64,000 nt of DNA, from positions 1 through 64,000 of the forward strand of contig JADNRV010000117.1 of the NCBI GenBank assembly GCA_015499995.1, read 5' to 3'. Shown piece after piece: positions 19,506 through 31,901 of the stretch; position 1 is the first letter of the stretch, and each line of letters begins with the position of its first letter. A program made the position numbers and the translations under genes. This DNA comes from Flammula alnicola (Eukaryota > Basidiomycota > Agaricomycetes > Agaricales > Strophariaceae). The notes beneath the pieces are model-generated. The model was not told where the DNA came from and did not search any database. It saw only the letters and a program-made list of their open reading frames with translations.

Positions 19506-21214
19506 ATGGCGCGCAAGGACGACGACGAGCAAGTCACTGTGGTCGAGCAGACCGTCTACCCCGTCCCAGATATCCCAATCAAGGATTTACTGGACGCGAT
19601 TCCGTGAGTAACTGAAAGCTCGGCTGCTTTTCTGGATTTCTTACCATGTCTTCAGAGCCCACTGCTACAAGCGCTCGGCGCTCAGGTCCTCCGTATACAT
19701 GTCAGTTCTCTCGATTCAATAAAGCGGTATCTTGCTCAATGGGTCGGCTTTCAGTGTCTGGGACATGGTCGTGATTGCCTGCTTGTACAAGGCAACCACG
19801 TATCTTGATGGGCTCATCAATCCGGAAACATTCTCGCTGCCAAACCCATATCTTTACACCGCCGCGCGATTTTCCCTTTGGTCCCTCTATGGTTTCTGGG
19901 CTGGTCTTTTCGCGACGGGATTGTGGGTTATGGGGCACGAGTGTGGACACCAGGCCTTCTCTGAATCGAAGGCCCTCAATAACAGTGTTGGATGGGTTTT
20001 GCACTCTGCGTACGTTTATTTTTAGCGGACCTTAAATTTTTCCAAAGAACAATACCCTGACACGTGAATTCAATTATAGCCTTGGAGTCCCATACCACTC
20101 ATGGCGTATCACCCACGCAAAACACCATGCCTCCACCGGACATATGACCCAAGACCAGGTCTTCGTACCTCCCACTCGCTCAAGTCTTGGCCTGCCTCCT
20201 TTCGACCCCACTAGAGAAGATATCCTTGGCTCTCGCGTAACCGAGGAAGTTAAAAGGGAGTTGTGGGAAGCCCTTGGAGATTCTCCCATCGGCGCTGTCT
20301 TGTCTCCTGCTTCTTACCTTGTAAGCCGAATCTTCCGGTGTTGCGTTTCGCTCTTTTCTCAACTTTCCACTTTTAGCTTGGCGGATGGATTGCATACATT
20401 ACGATGAACGCATCTGGACAACCAAGGTACCCCAAGGGCACTAACCGTAAGTTTGAACAAATATTCCATGACCTACTTTGTCTCACGAGTTCATCTAGAT
20501 TTCACCCCAAGTGCCGTTATGTTTTCCCCTCACCACTATGGCCAGATTGTTGTCTCCGTCGTTGGTATCCTCATCTGGCTCGCAGGCGTCGCTACCGCCA
20601 TCTACTACAAGGGCTTCCTTGAAGTTTTCAGGGCGTACTTGGTGCCTTACCTCTGGTATGTTCAAACGTAGCATCGCACAATTTATTTCGCTCATCTATG
20701 TTTTCAGGGTCAACCACTGGCTCGTCTTGATCACTTTCCTCCAACACACCGACCCTCTCCTCCCCCATTACCGCGCTCCTGAGTTCACTTTTGCCCGTGG
20801 CGCCCTTGCCACCTTGGACCGTCACCTTCTGGCCGACCTGGGTCCCGTTATGGCTTGGATCGGTGCGCATGCCACCCATGGTATCTCCGAGACCCACATT
20901 TTGCACCACATTTCCAGCAAGATTCCTCACTACAATGCGTAAGTCTATGTCACGTAATTCGATGTCAACCCTCTGATCTGACTTGTATTAGCTGGGAGGC
21001 AAGCACTGCTTTGAAGAAGAAGCTCGGCCCTGCTGGTATTCCCATGGACGGTGCGCCTGGTGGATGGGCTGAGATGTACCGCGTCTTCAAGGAATGCAAG
21101 TTCGTCGAGGACGAAGGCGATGTTATTTTCTTCAAGAATGCCTACGGTCTCGCCAAAATGAAGCCTGTCCTTCCTGAGGCGTCAGGCAGTGATTCGGGTG
21201 TTGAGGTGAAGTAG
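19506..21214 (+). CDS. FAD2: Oleate Delta12-fatty acid desaturase, copy 1
   Basis: Eight exons joined by canonical introns give a full-length ER desaturase converting oleate to linoleate. It begins MARKDDDEQ. Histidine box 1 is HECGH, box 2 HAKHH, and box 3 lies in ETHILHHI, together forming the di-iron site. Hydrophobic helices flank box 1 (YGFWAGLFATGLWVMG) and follow box 2 (IVVSVVGILIWLAG). The start is the first ATG after a C/T-rich leader, and the acidic N-terminus fits fungal FAD2-type enzymes. The stop is TAG at 21212-21214. No frame damage was seen. A close paralogue lies inverted at 24951-26673. Subcellular location (ER membrane) and activity are inferred from the family; Delta12 rather than Delta15 specificity cannot be decided from sequence alone. 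Confidence 0.9.
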
Positions 21215-21408
21215 ATGAGACAATGACAGATATCTTGCTACTTGCATTCGTAGAGCGTCTTATTTTTTTTGCTTTTTTGGTTATACCTTTCACGTATATG
21301 CATACCAAATTAGAGGGCCAGTTGGGCGAGTCCTGATCGTGTACCAATAACACGTAGATCATTATAAAATTAATACAAGAAGAAGCTTCTACTAGGATTT
21401 TAACACTG

Positions 21409-22825
21409 CTACTTTTCGTCCTTCATGCTTTCTTTCACCGACTCCTTCCACATATCTGCGAACTCTTCGATATCGCGCCCGCTGCTCATGTTGACAGCCT
21501 CGAACGGGATCATGTTGTGTTGATGGACAGGCGCATTGGAGACGGCTGCTGGATGCGACGCTGAATCGATGACTCGCAGTACCGGGAGTCGATTGGTGCT
21601 TTCGTTTGACGTCGACTGGTGGTGCAGCTCGTACAGCTCCTCGTACGAGAACAGGAGGGGGTCGGTTTTCGGTGCGTATGGGTTGAAGTCGAGGATGTGG
21701 CCCCGCGAGAGGTCGCGTGTTAGGAGGAAGTCGAAGATGTCTTTTGAGGAGGTATGTCAGTATATGCAGCATATGGGGTCCAGCAATGCAGCACGAAGGC
21801 GAAGGGAAGAGGAAATGGGAGAAGAAGTAATTCTTATTCCCACTCACAATCTTGCTGCGCCGTCCACTTCGGCTTGATATTCGTCTCCCAGAACTCCCGC
21901 ACGGCGGAGGCGACTTGGCGTTGGGTGGCGGGGTCGTTCCAGAACTGGTAGAAGTTGGTGTCCCTTTGGGATATCCCTGTTTAAGGTTCGTCAATTATCA
22001 CCTGTCTCCTGCATTTTTGAGCCAGGCGGCGGCGCTTACCCAGCAGGACGTTCCCGCGCACGAAACACCGCAGTTCCCGACTTCGGTCGACGGGGTACCA
22101 TTTGCGCAGCACCAGCTCCAGATCGTAGGACGTCGGGGAGCCGGTGTCTGATGGGATGCATCCCTCGAACACGCTGTCGACGCTCAGGTCGTGGGTGATG
22201 AAGTCGGAGGATTTGAGGAGGAGGTAGACGTCTGCGGGAGAGGTGCATTTGAGGGGCGATGATGCGGGGAGGAGCCAGGATGCGTCCTGCCCGAGTCGTG
22301 TTACAAGTCGTACCGACGGGGTAATCGTAAGTATAATAATACTAAAGAAATAGACGAGGCAGGCAGGCTAACTTACCTTTGGCGAGGAGAAATTGAGTTT
22401 GGGAAAGACGGCGTCGTACTCCTGCACGCATTGCCGGATACGCTGGTCTAGCTCCGGGAACGCGTAGTGTCTCCTCGTCGATCCGCCGTCGCCATCTTCT
22501 CCATCGTCCGAGTCCTCGTCATCATCGGCTTCGGTTGCGTCCTCGTCGTCCGAGAGCGTGCTATCAGCAGGTCTGTGCAGAGGTCAGGAGGAGAAGGAGG
22601 TCAGACAACACGATACATCGCAAAGAAAAGGGCTAGGGGTCAAACCAACGCGTCTTCGGAGCCCTCGGGGACGAACACCCCGTCTGCGTTCAGGTATTCG
22701 CGAAAGTCGTCGGATAAGGGGCGGATTACGGTGCTCTTGATGCTGTGTTTTGCGAATGTGGGGTACCAGGAGGAGAATTGGAATGCGAGGATGTAGGATT
22801 GGGTTGCAGCTGGAAATAGAGTCAT
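21409..22825 (-). CDS. CDC123: Cdc123/D123-type eIF2 assembly factor
   Basis: The minus-strand exons encode a D123-family protein, the ATP-grasp-like factor that promotes assembly of translation initiation factor eIF2 (family knowledge). The N-terminus YILAFQFSSWYPTFAKHSIK, then DFREYLNADGVFVPEG, is followed by an acidic stretch with many Asp/Glu. Then come ELDQRIRQCVQEYDAVFPKL, DASWLLP, DVYLLLKSSDFITHDL, YDLELVLRKWYPVDRSRELR, CFVRGNVLLGISQRD, and the C-terminal DLSRGHILDFNPY. At least four short introns are present. The start at 22825 is the first ATG in frame, though TTTCCAG just after it could instead be an acceptor from an upstream first exon. Its 3' end is convergent with desaturase copy 1, with only ~195 bp between the stops. 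Confidence 0.85.
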
Positions 22826-22991
22826 CAGGGAGTAAAGAAAGATAATTCGGCTGACTAAAATGGAAGTAAATCCGTTATACTACTACGATATTTCACACGA
22901 TTAGATGATGAGTCGATCAATCAGTTCAGGAGTCTGCCACTACGCGACTCGCGAGCGCTGCGAGAGAGCGTGGGTTCCAGCAAGATGAACT

Positions 22992-24318
22992 ATGTCTAAG
23001 CACTTTGTCCTCTTACCTTCACGAAATCACCACCAACAAATGACGATCGCAGAAACAGGCATTTCCGATATGCCTACCAAGATTCTCGAGATGATCCTGG
23101 ACTTCCTACACAATGATCATGCAGCCCTCTATTCAGCTAGCCTCGTGAGCCGCGAATGGGTCTCTACACCGCGACATCGTCTGTTCAATCGAACGATAAT
23201 CAAAGAATTTCGCATACCATACCGGGGCACAATCCAAGAAAATGTACACTCATTTCTTGCACTCGCGCTATCGGAGCACTGTACCATCCTCCCCGTTATC
23301 CAATGCATCGTTCTCAATGTCACTACTCCGGAATTGATCAGAGATGTGGTCAAAGTTTTGGCGCTCTCGAAAGTGCTTTCCCAAATCGTGTTTATGGACC
23401 TCAGTAAATCGTCGTCGATATCTTGGATTGCTCATGTTCTCCCCAATATCCACGATTTCACTTTCAACACATGGTCCACATTTGGCGATGATGCTTGTCG
23501 TCTAGTTACATCCTTTCCCAGCCTTCACACTCTCGCCGTGTACACCAATGCTGATACCACCATTACCCTACTTCCCGTGGTATCCAGCTCACCTTTTCGC
23601 AATCTTCGGACCCTTCGTCTGAAGTTACTCGGCTCCGAAGAGCTGTTCGATTGGCTGAAGAACCTGGACGGGTCTCACTCCATCCTCGAGACGCTCGATC
23701 TTCGGATTTTCCGCTCATGCCACAGGGGCTGGGGTTCAGTAAATGCGTTGAACTCGTTCCTCAAGAGAAATTCGGGTACCCTGAAGCATCTGAGTCTCGG
23801 CATAGACTATAATCCTGGTTTGAAGGATGATTCACTAAACGAAGGTATGCGTTCTTCATTTCCCATAATTCGAATGGATAATTGAATCGTAATCGACAGG
23901 ATCACGGATAGACCTCAGCCCATTGGTCAATCTCCGCTCCCTTTTCTTTAGAACGCACGACATGAGTGCGGTCTGCGACTCCCTCACATCTCTCAGTTCT
24001 TCCCCCGCCTTGGAGGCTTTAACAGTGCATGCATTACCTTGGGAACCTGATATTTATAACCGGATCAAACAATGTGATTGCGTCCTCTCTGGACTCCTGA
24101 CAAGGTTCGCCAGCATTATTGAGGGAAAGCAGTTCATTGGGACCAAAATACTTGATTTAAATGTTCTGGAAAGTTTGCAGTTGGACGTTGTGGCGGAACC
24201 GTTGACGAAATGGAAGCAGAGGGGAGCTTTGAAGTTGTCCTACGCCTACGCCGACGACGACGATCAACTCAACACGCTGGACTCGATTCAGCACCTCATA
24301 TTTAAAAGGAAATCTTAA
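22992..24318 (+). CDS. F-box/LRR-like protein
   Basis: Two exons. The first (22992-23845, about 284 codons) has an F-box-like segment ISDMPTKILEMILDFL, then LVSREWVSTPRHRLF. This is followed by irregular leucine-rich segments (SFPSLHTLAVYT, FRNLRTLRLKLLG, LETLDLRIF, TLKHLSLGIDYN). A short intron (GTATGC to about 23899) leads to LSPLVNLRSLFFRTHD, ALEALTVHALPW and a C-terminus ending FKRKS at TAA. Proteins of this type usually act as substrate adaptors of SCF ubiquitin ligases; the target is unknown. It sits between the two inverted desaturase genes and appears intact, unlike the F-box gene at 17030. An alternative start is the internal Met in MTIAETGISDMP. Confidence 0.75.
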
Positions 24319-24950
24319 ACATCTTGGGGTTCGAGAATTGTATGCAGTATGTATCCCGTCGATGAGAGCTACGACCATTAGAGTAAATCCTGTCCATCTC
24401 GCCCATCTAATAAGTACACAGCCCACATTAAAGATAGGCCAGAATGAGTTTACAAAGAAAGCGACCCACCATCTCGGGGAAGATCATAACTCCTCTATGC
24501 GCGAAAACATTTCATAGCAATCAGGGATCAATGTCACCAAAATAATAGAACATACTCTGCTGGAGCCCACCGATTTTGCGGGAGGAAGAATCCGTGCAAA
24601 ATGTGAATCCACTTGAAGTATACGAGCCGTTTGACCCGTGCTTCGCACGGGCATGCAGTTGGCCTAGATGTCGAACGTCACCGTGTGACCCGTGCCGGCC
24701 AGCCAATCAGAAGACATAGAGGAGAGACAAACCCGTGAGAACCATCCTTGTTTTATAATATAGATCATAATCATTATGTGGATATATATGTGACACGTGA
24801 CCCACACTGCGGATTTTTCCGTGGGCGCCTGATGAGCGCCAATCACGGCAACCGAGCCCAAGCCAATGAACAAAGCGCATGCTTGAATTCCAATCGAATA
24901 TAACAAGACACTCTACGAATGCAAACAGCATGATATCAGACAATTCTCGT
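24319..24950. other. Intergenic with Helitron-like remnant
   Basis: Noncoding. It contains the degenerate Helitron-type hairpin listed separately, and otherwise no recognisable gene. Confidence 0.5.
24623..24651 (-). mobile_element. Degenerate Helitron 3' end
   Basis: On the minus strand a perfect hairpin CCCGTGC-GAA-GCACGGG (24651-24635) is followed by TCAAACGG and CTCG. Compared with the intact-looking end at 53086-53112 (CCGTGCGAAGCACGG, then CTAG), the terminal CTRR has one changed base here, so this copy looks decayed. The 5' end was not found. Confidence 0.5.
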
Positions 24951-26673
24951 CTACTTCACCTCAACACCCGAATCACTGCCTGATGCCTCCGGAAGGACAG
25001 CTTTCATTTTGGCGAGACCGTAGGCGTTCTTGAAGAAAACAACGTCGCCTTCGTCCTCGACGAACTTGCATTCCTTGAACACGCGGTACATCTCAGCCCA
25101 TCCACCAGGCGCACCGTCCATGGGAATGCCAGCAGGCGCCAGCTTCTTCTTCAAAGCAGTGCTTGCCTCCCAGCTAATACAAGTCGGATCAGAGCGTTGA
25201 CAACGAACTATGTGACACATAGACTTACGCATTGTAGTGAGGGATCTTGCTGGAAATGTGGTGCAAAATGTGGGTCTCGGAGATACCGTTGGTGGCATGC
25301 GCACCGAGCCAAGCCATGACGGGACCCAAGTCGGCCAGAAGGTGACGGTCCAAGGTGGCAAGGGCGCCACGGGCAAAAGTGAACTCGGGAGCGCGGTAAT
25401 GGGGGAGGAGAGGATCGGTGTGTTGGAGGAAAGTGATCAAGACGAGCCAGTGGTTGACCCTGAAAACATAGATGAGTGACATAAATAGTGCATTGCTTCA
25501 TCTGGACACACCAGAGGTAAGGCACCAAGTATGCTCTGAAGACTTCAAGGAAGCCCTTGAAGTAAATAGCGGTAGCGATGGCACCGAGCCAGATGAAGAC
25601 ACCAACGACGGAGATAACAATCTGGCCGTATTGGTGAGGGGAAAACATAACAGCGCTTGGGTCGAAATCTAAGGGACCTCGGTGAGGCAAAGCGGCTCAT
25701 AGAATATTTGTTCAAACTTACGGTTAGTGCCCTTGGGATATCTTGGCTGTCCAGTTGCATTTATCAAAATGTGTGCAGGCCATCCAGCAAGCTACAAGTG
25801 TAAAGTTAAGAAAAGAGCGAACGATCAGTACAGACCTTGATGCAGACCGGAAGCTTCGCCTTACCAGATAAGAAGCAGGGGTCAAGACAGCGCCGATGGG
25901 AGAATCTCCAAGGGCCTCCCACAACTCCCTTTTAACTTCCTCGGTTACGCGCGAGCCAAGGAGATCTTCTCTAGTGGGGTCGAAGGGAGGCAGTCCAAGA
26001 TCTGAACGAGTGGCAGGTACCCAGACCTGGTCTTGGGTCATATGTCCGGTGGAGGCATGGTGTTTTGCGTGGGTGATACGCCATGAGTGGTATGGGACTC
26101 CAAGACTGATAATCGAATTCACGCATCAGCATATTCCCCCATACTATCGAGCGCTAAAAATAAACGTACGCAGAGTGCAAAACCCATCCAACAGTGTTGT
26201 TGATGGCCTTTGATTCAGAGAAGGACTGGTGTCCACACTCGTGTCCAATAACCCACAACCCGGTCCCGAAAAGTCCAGCCCAGAAACCGTAAAGGGACCA
26301 AAGTGAAAATCGCGCGGCGGTGTAAAGGTATGGGTTCGGCAGCGAGAATGTTTCCGGAGTGATGAGGCCGTCAAGGTACGTGGTTGCCTTGTACAAGCTG
26401 GCAATCACGAACATGTCCCAGACACTTAAAAACGAGCTATTGAGAAAGGTATCGCGTTATTACGTCGAGAAGACTGACATGTATACGGAAGACCTGAGCG
26501 CCGAGCGCTTGAAGCAGTGGGCTCTGAAGACAAAGTAAGAAATCCAGTAGAGCAGCCGAGCTGTCAGTAACTCACGGAATGGCGTCCAGCAAATCCTTGA
26601 TTGGGATATCTGGGACGGGGTAGACGGTCTGCTCGACCACGGTGACTTGCTCGTCGTCGTCCTTGCGCGCCAT
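24951..26673 (-). CDS. FAD2: Oleate Delta12-fatty acid desaturase, copy 2 (inverted)
   Basis: Same exon structure and nearly the same protein as copy 1, in opposite orientation 3.7 kb away. His boxes are HECGH, HAKHH and the HILHH block. It begins MARKDDDEQ (ATG at 26673) and ends ASGSDSGVEVK at TAG 24951-24953. Substitutions concentrate in the first half (GLFGTGLWVIGHECGHQSF against GLFATGLWVMGHECGHQAF; LGAIATAIYFKGF against LAGVATAIYYKGF). The exons from VNHWLVLITFLQH onward are almost identical at DNA level. All exons appear open and splice sites canonical, so both copies are probably functional. Activity is inferred from the family. Confidence 0.9.
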
Positions 26674-27255
26674 TCTTGATGGAAGAGAGGGGGAAAAGGA
26701 GGTAAGGGATGGATGGAAGGCCAGCGGGATTATAAAGGGATGGAGGCTTTATCAATACATCGCCATTTGGTCGACATATATGTAACAAGTTGATGGGATG
26801 TGGGCGGATTTCGCAGACCTGAGAAACTCATGTTTGGTGCCGCTCGCTTCACCGCTTCAGCGGGCGCCGAGCGATACATTGCCGTCAGGTTGAATTTTGA
26901 GCTGACCGCTATACATCTAGGGATAAAATCTGTATTTTCACTTAGAAGCTTGTTTTCTTCGATGCAACCTGTAAAATACTATCATAGTAAGTACTACTAT
27001 CCAGACTCCAGTGACAACCACTCTGACATTATTTACTTAGCTCTATGGCAATATGGTTTAACTCTCTGATTGCCGACAAGTCCATGAGGCAGTGCGCGTA
27101 TATGTAAGTAAATTCAAGTATAAACATCGTCGATAATATGAAGCACAACTGTTCAATAGGTATAAGGTATAGCTATGGTGCAAGAAACTAAATAGAGGTT
27201 TTCCGAAAGGTGTGTGCAAAGATGCAAGACTCAAGAGACAAATATATACATCGAA
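26674..27255. other. Intergenic, desaturase promoter side
   Basis: It contains the C/T-rich leader and a TATA-like motif of copy 2 (about 26729-26736, reverse of TTTATAATCCCGC, ~60 bp before the ATG). The remainder has only short frames and no recognised feature. Confidence 0.5.
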
Positions 27256-28819
27256 TCACTTGCTGGCCTTCTTCTGGTTGGCTATATAGTCGGCATACCA
27301 CCACTGCAACGAAGAGGGATCAGATTTCTCATCCAGTCTGTGAGTTTCAGAAAGAATAAAAACTTACCTCCACCATCCGCTTCACACCCTCCTCGACGCC
27401 CACCTGAGGCTCGTACCCGAGTATCCGTCGGGCCTTTTCGATGTTGTGCCACCTCGTCGTGCAGCTAAAAGTCACCTTAAACCTCGTAAAGGTGACGTCC
27501 TTGCCCGTCATATACCCAAACCACTCCGACCCCGTGGCAGCAGCCAGCCCGACGGACTTCGGTAGCTGGAAGACGCCGCGCGGCGACCGCTTCCCAGGGA
27601 AGTACTTGTCGAGCTCGTTCCACACCATCCGCGGGAAGTCCCAGAAGTAGCATGGTTCTCCATTGGTGATGAAGAATACTTGCCCAGCCACTTGTAAGGG
27701 GTTGCTGTCGGGGTTGTAGAGTTTTGCGCGCTGGAGGGCGGGTTCGGATAGTTGGTCAAAGCGCGTCCTGATGACAGGGCGCAGTGTTACTGGTGCATTG
27801 GGATCTTCGAACGCGGCGGCGATTTTTTCGGCGTTTGGTGGCGGGGTGACGTATGGCCCCAGGGGCCGCGCTTCGCAGGTGGGTATCCGGTAATGCCCAG
27901 TTGTGAGGTCAATGGGAAGGACGGGATAGGCGATCAAGTCAGTTTCAGCGTCGTTCAGAGGAGGGACTTCATCTGCAGTTACAGGCAACTTTTCGGACAA
28001 TGCGGACAAGGGTGGTGCTGGAGGTGGGGTCTCGAGTTTGTCTGCTGCGAGGAGATGGGCGCGGGCAACGTTTCCGACGTATGTCCAGTCGAACAAGTTG
28101 GTGTTGTCGCCGATTTGGAAATGCGTCTGGCCGCGCTCGTATACCTGGTGAAGACCAGCCATAACTTGTCGGTCCCCAGGGCTAAATTCAAGATGAGAAT
28201 TGTTCGAAATGTGGGCAAAAAATTGGCGACTTACCCGAAAATACCGGCGGGCCGGAGCGCGACTGTCAGCAGACCTCCCTTGCCGTTGGCTTGGATAACT
28301 GCAGCCTCCGCTTTTGCTTTGGAGTCGTTGTACGCGTCCATAGGAATCTCGGGGAACGCCACACGTTCGTCCACATCTTTAATTTCCTCTCCGTTGAAGA
28401 CGACACCCGCCGAACTCGTGAACACTAGTTTGCGCACTCCCGTTTCAACAGCAGCGGAAATGATAGCGTTCGTTCCTTCGACGTTAACTTTGTGGAATAC
28501 AGCCGGATTGTTTAGGGTAGCGTGTGGTGATGCGGTGTGGATGATACACGTCGTCCCGCTCTAAAGCAAGCTTTGAATGAGTACACTTCGCGCGCGCCCA
28601 CAGACGAGACAAGACAAAATGTACCTTTCGCAGAGCTGACGCGACGGACTCTCGGTCGCTAATGTCCCCAGAGTAAAAGGTGACGTCGCTGTAGCGTTCA
28701 ACGATGTCAAACACCGAAACAATGTCTCCTCTGTCCAGAAGTTGTTGCACAATATGCCGACCGAGGAATCCGTTTCCGCCAATTACCATGTAGACATCGC
28801 GAGTTTTTGTTTGTGACAT
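27256..28819 (-). CDS. ERG26: Sterol-4-alpha-carboxylate 3-dehydrogenase-like (ERG26 type)
   Basis: An extended short-chain dehydrogenase / 3-beta-HSD family protein. The N-terminal Rossmann motif reads GGNGFLGRHIVQQLLDRGD. FTSSAGVVFNG and the catalytic Tyr-Lys pair in YNDSKAKAE follow, then LRPAGIFGPGDR and FDWTYVGNVARAHLLA. The C-terminal domain has ARRILGYEPQVGVEEGVKRM and ends ANQKKASK at TGA 27256-27258. ERG26 oxidatively decarboxylates C-4 carboxysterols in ergosterol synthesis, usually at the ER. A ~60-residue insertion rich in Pro between VGNVARAHLLAADK and the next conserved block is longer than I expect. At least three introns. The paralogous 3-beta-HSD family is broad, so ERG26 itself is likely but not certain. 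It is divergently transcribed from NDUFS4 with a 269-bp shared promoter region. Confidence 0.8.
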
Positions 28820-29088
28820 TGTCCTGGAGGTTTCGCGTTCTTTTGAAGGAGGAGAAATATGTATGGTTTCTTATAAAAAGACTCGTTGAAGGGGGAATTA
28901 ATAGGAGAAAGTAATGAGGCAAAACACGCACTTGAAGATCGAACGACATAGCATCCTTATTTTTGGGCCGATACATTGGCGGGGAACGCCGTCGCCCTTG
29001 GAAACAAACACTTTCAAACAACCGTGTCCGATTTGCGACCATCAACCTCGCTCCGCCGAGAGTCGACTACAAGTTATTCCAACACACC
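28820..29088. promoter_or_regulatory. Divergent promoter region ERG26 / NDUFS4
   Basis: The 269 bp between two opposite start codons must carry both promoters. CTTATAAAAAG at about 28870-28880 is a TATA-like candidate ~55 bp upstream of the minus-strand start. Confidence 0.45.
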
Positions 29089-29857
29089 ATGTCTCTGCTG
29101 CGGTCCTGTACACAATCAGCGTCAATAGCAAGGCGAACAGTCCTTGCTGCTGCACCCCGGCTCGCTCGTAGCGTCTCGACGGAAGGCAGCGCACCCCCTG
29201 CGGAGAAGAAAGAGGCGCAGAAGTCGGGCAGCATCGCAATCCAGCCCACTCGCGATGTCTTGGTCGCGGATGTGATTAGCGGTGCTCCAGGTGCGTCTTT
29301 GCGCTATATAAATGCGACTGTGCGTGCTGACGGTGATGGGTATTCAAGGCGAGCTGCGTCACCGCTCTGTGCGCATCTACCAGCCCACGCGTAACACGAT
29401 GCAATCTGGCTCCGGCAAGACGGAGAGGTGGCGCATTGACTTTGATACTCTTCCAGGAGGTGGACGCTGGGAGAACCCTCTTATGGGCTATGCTAGCTCG
29501 TGAGTGTCGCTGTTGTTGTTTAGGTAACATGAGGTACTGATGGTTTGTTGTTGCAAGCGCGGATTACATGCAAGGAACTCGCATTTCGTTCCGAAGCAAG
29601 GAAGATGCTGTACACTTTGCGGAGAAGCAAGGTATGGAACTTCTGTCCTGGTGATCCACAAGAGATAAGCTGACATGATTGTTTCTGTTCAGGATGGGAT
29701 TACTTTGTGTATGTCTCAAACTGTTTCTGTTTCATAGGACATGGGCTTATTCAGATGCTACAGCCAAGCACCTGCCTCCAAGAGAATCCCTCCCAAGAAC
29801 TACGCAGAAAACTACGTTTACAAACCACACACTCTCAGGATTATGAGGACGAAGTAG
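29089..29857 (+). CDS. NDUFS4: Complex I subunit NDUFS4 (18 kDa)
   Basis: Five short exons encode a mitochondrial accessory subunit of NADH:ubiquinone oxidoreductase. The N-terminus is a typical presequence (Arg/Ser/Ala-rich, SIARRTVLAAAPRLARSVST). The core family blocks are VRIYQPTRNTMQSGSGKT, WRIDFDTLPGGGRWENPLMG, the SKEDAVHFAEKQGWDYFV block, and the ending PPKNYAENYVYKPHTLRIM. The TAG is at 29855-29857. The junction DYFV/CYSQAPASKRI uses a GTATGT donor and TTCAG acceptor. An upstream in-frame ATG at 28963 would add residues ahead of the presequence, so the ATG at 29089 is preferred. NDUFS4 sits near the NADH-binding N module and is needed for its stable attachment (family knowledge). Confidence 0.92.
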
Positions 29858-30141
29858 ACTATCGTAGATTGCGTGCAAGCAATATTATCTTCAATCTCGA
29901 TGTCTTGTCGAGTCATTGGTGTTTCCTTCTATCTGTGGCTTCCGGTGGCCACCACAGCCATTATTTCTCTAGCAAAGTTCTTTCCCCAGCCAAGTGCAGC
30001 AAGTGCTGGGGAAATACGATCACGTGAGGACTATCATTGGACTTAGCGGCATATACGAGGCTCTGTCTTAGTGCTCTTACTTGTTCGCCCTTGTCAAGTG
30101 TTGCTCTGCTCTCCAATTATCACTCTGATACATTCGAAAAG

Positions 30142-31901
30142 ATGACCAGTAAACTCGTCCAGAAATTCAATGCCCTACCTCGAAAACGAAAGGCTCCGTC
30201 TGGGATGGTCGCCAACGACTGGCACTTTGATATTCGCTACATTCACCTCGAGCCACCGTCTCATATCCTTACTCTCATCCAGCCGCAATCTCGCTTCATC
30301 CACACGGAAAGGCTTCCTGTCGGACTCCCCAGGTCTGAGAGCGGGATCGCCTTCTTCCCTGAGTCAGCCAAGGAGGCCGCTCCGGAAGTCGCAAAGGCTC
30401 TACTCCATGCCTTCGCAGATAACCTTGGCCTGAACAAGATGATGGGCTCCAATGCTCCGCCCGCTTTCGGCCCCTGGAAACTAACGACCGAGGACAAAGA
30501 TCTGGCTGACGCCGTCGGGGCGGAGCTCAAACGGTTGGGTGTTCGCCCAGACGAGCTGTGCAGGATCGGCGTGTCGAGCAACTCTGTGAACAAGATTATG
30601 CAAGACACGTTCCATGACCTTTTTAATGGATTGAAGAAAAACATTGGCTTCGAGGGGTCCATCTCCAGCGTTATCTCAACCCCGTCGTCTATTGCGCTAC
30701 ACAATTTGCATGTCCGGCCGCCACCAGAGTCTCGAGTCAAAGAGCAAAACGAATTAGCCCCGCTCATGAAATATATAGAGAGCCTCGAGCAGTCTCGCCC
30801 TCCTCAGACAGATATTGCCGACTCGCATGCCAGGTCAGCGAGGATAAAGGAAGAGGAGCAACTTGTCCGGAGGCTGATCGCTGACAAGCCTGCAAATGTC
30901 ATCAAGGAAGACGCTGACGCTGGCGACCCACACGCCGCATTGGATTATGGGTTGAGGTGGGTTCATTTATTTTATTTTATCTTGCTCCAAAACTCCCACT
31001 CATTTATTTAATTCATGAACTCAGGCTGCTTGTTGGACTGGAGTGCAGATATGATCGCACACTTGCTCGAGCTTACCTTATCAAGGCTCTGTCCTCTCCT
31101 CGGGCTTCTGATGGGCTGAAGTGCACCGCTCATGGCCTCCTCATCCGTTGGTACCTCGAATCTACATCCGGAGGGGCGATACGCGGCAGGTACATATTCG
31201 CCGCATGCTACCACGCGAACATCGCTGCATATCTCTGTCGTCGCGTCTCGCCCCCAGGCACCCATGCATCCCCCGCCGTTTTGACATTTATGATTCACGT
31301 CTTGGAGCCTCAATCACGCAAAGTGCCTGAATTATCCTTGTTCTTCAGCGATGCGTGGAAGGCGTTGGAGGATAGGAAACTGCAGATGGCTACAGGGAGG
31401 GAGAAGATGGAGGAAAAGAGGTTGAAGAACCCGAATAGGTATCGATGTGCGGCTGTTGGATGCACAATCGAGGCTGATGTGGGCAATATGTTATCGAAAT
31501 GTAAGTGCTTTCGAGCTTTTGCGCGACGTTTCCATGCTAAAACCAAGGTGTATGCGTATGATATAGGCGCCGGTAAATGCGACCCGGACAAAAAACCCAG
31601 TTACTGCAGCAAAGAATGCCAGAGAGCGGACTGGAAGAACCATAAACCCTTCTGCACACCAGGAGCGCCGTGTTCTGTCATCGACCCTGGACCGTTTCGT
31701 CCGATGGAGGCAGGACCTTCCTCGAGACAGGGTGCGATCCAGATACCCGTCGCCCGCCCAGACGGATCGACTATGCTTGTCAGTTCGTCGACATTCGATC
31801 CGAAGTTCATGAAGGATTTCGGGGATCATTTAGAGGTACTTATGTCCGCCGACTCTTCCAGCACCCACGAAAATGGAACTAGAGAACGTCGACTGAAGTA
31901 G
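30142..31901 (+). CDS. MYND-type zinc finger protein
   Basis: Three exons. The N-terminal ~270 residues contain a block I associate with Agaricomycete MYND proteins (PSGMVANDWHFDIRYIHLEP) and no other named domain. The middle exon is helical (LARAYLIKALSSP, GRYIFAACYHANIAAYL), possibly TPR/SEL1-like. The MYND finger spans the last intron: CAAVGCTIEADVGNMLSKC, then KPSYCSKECQRADWKNHKPF with the final Cys. MYND fingers usually bind proline-rich peptides. The start at 30142 is chosen because MTSKLVQKFNALPRKRK is basic and compact; the same frame is open to an ATG at 30037. The last Cys/His ligands are intact. The cellular role is unknown. Confidence 0.8.
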
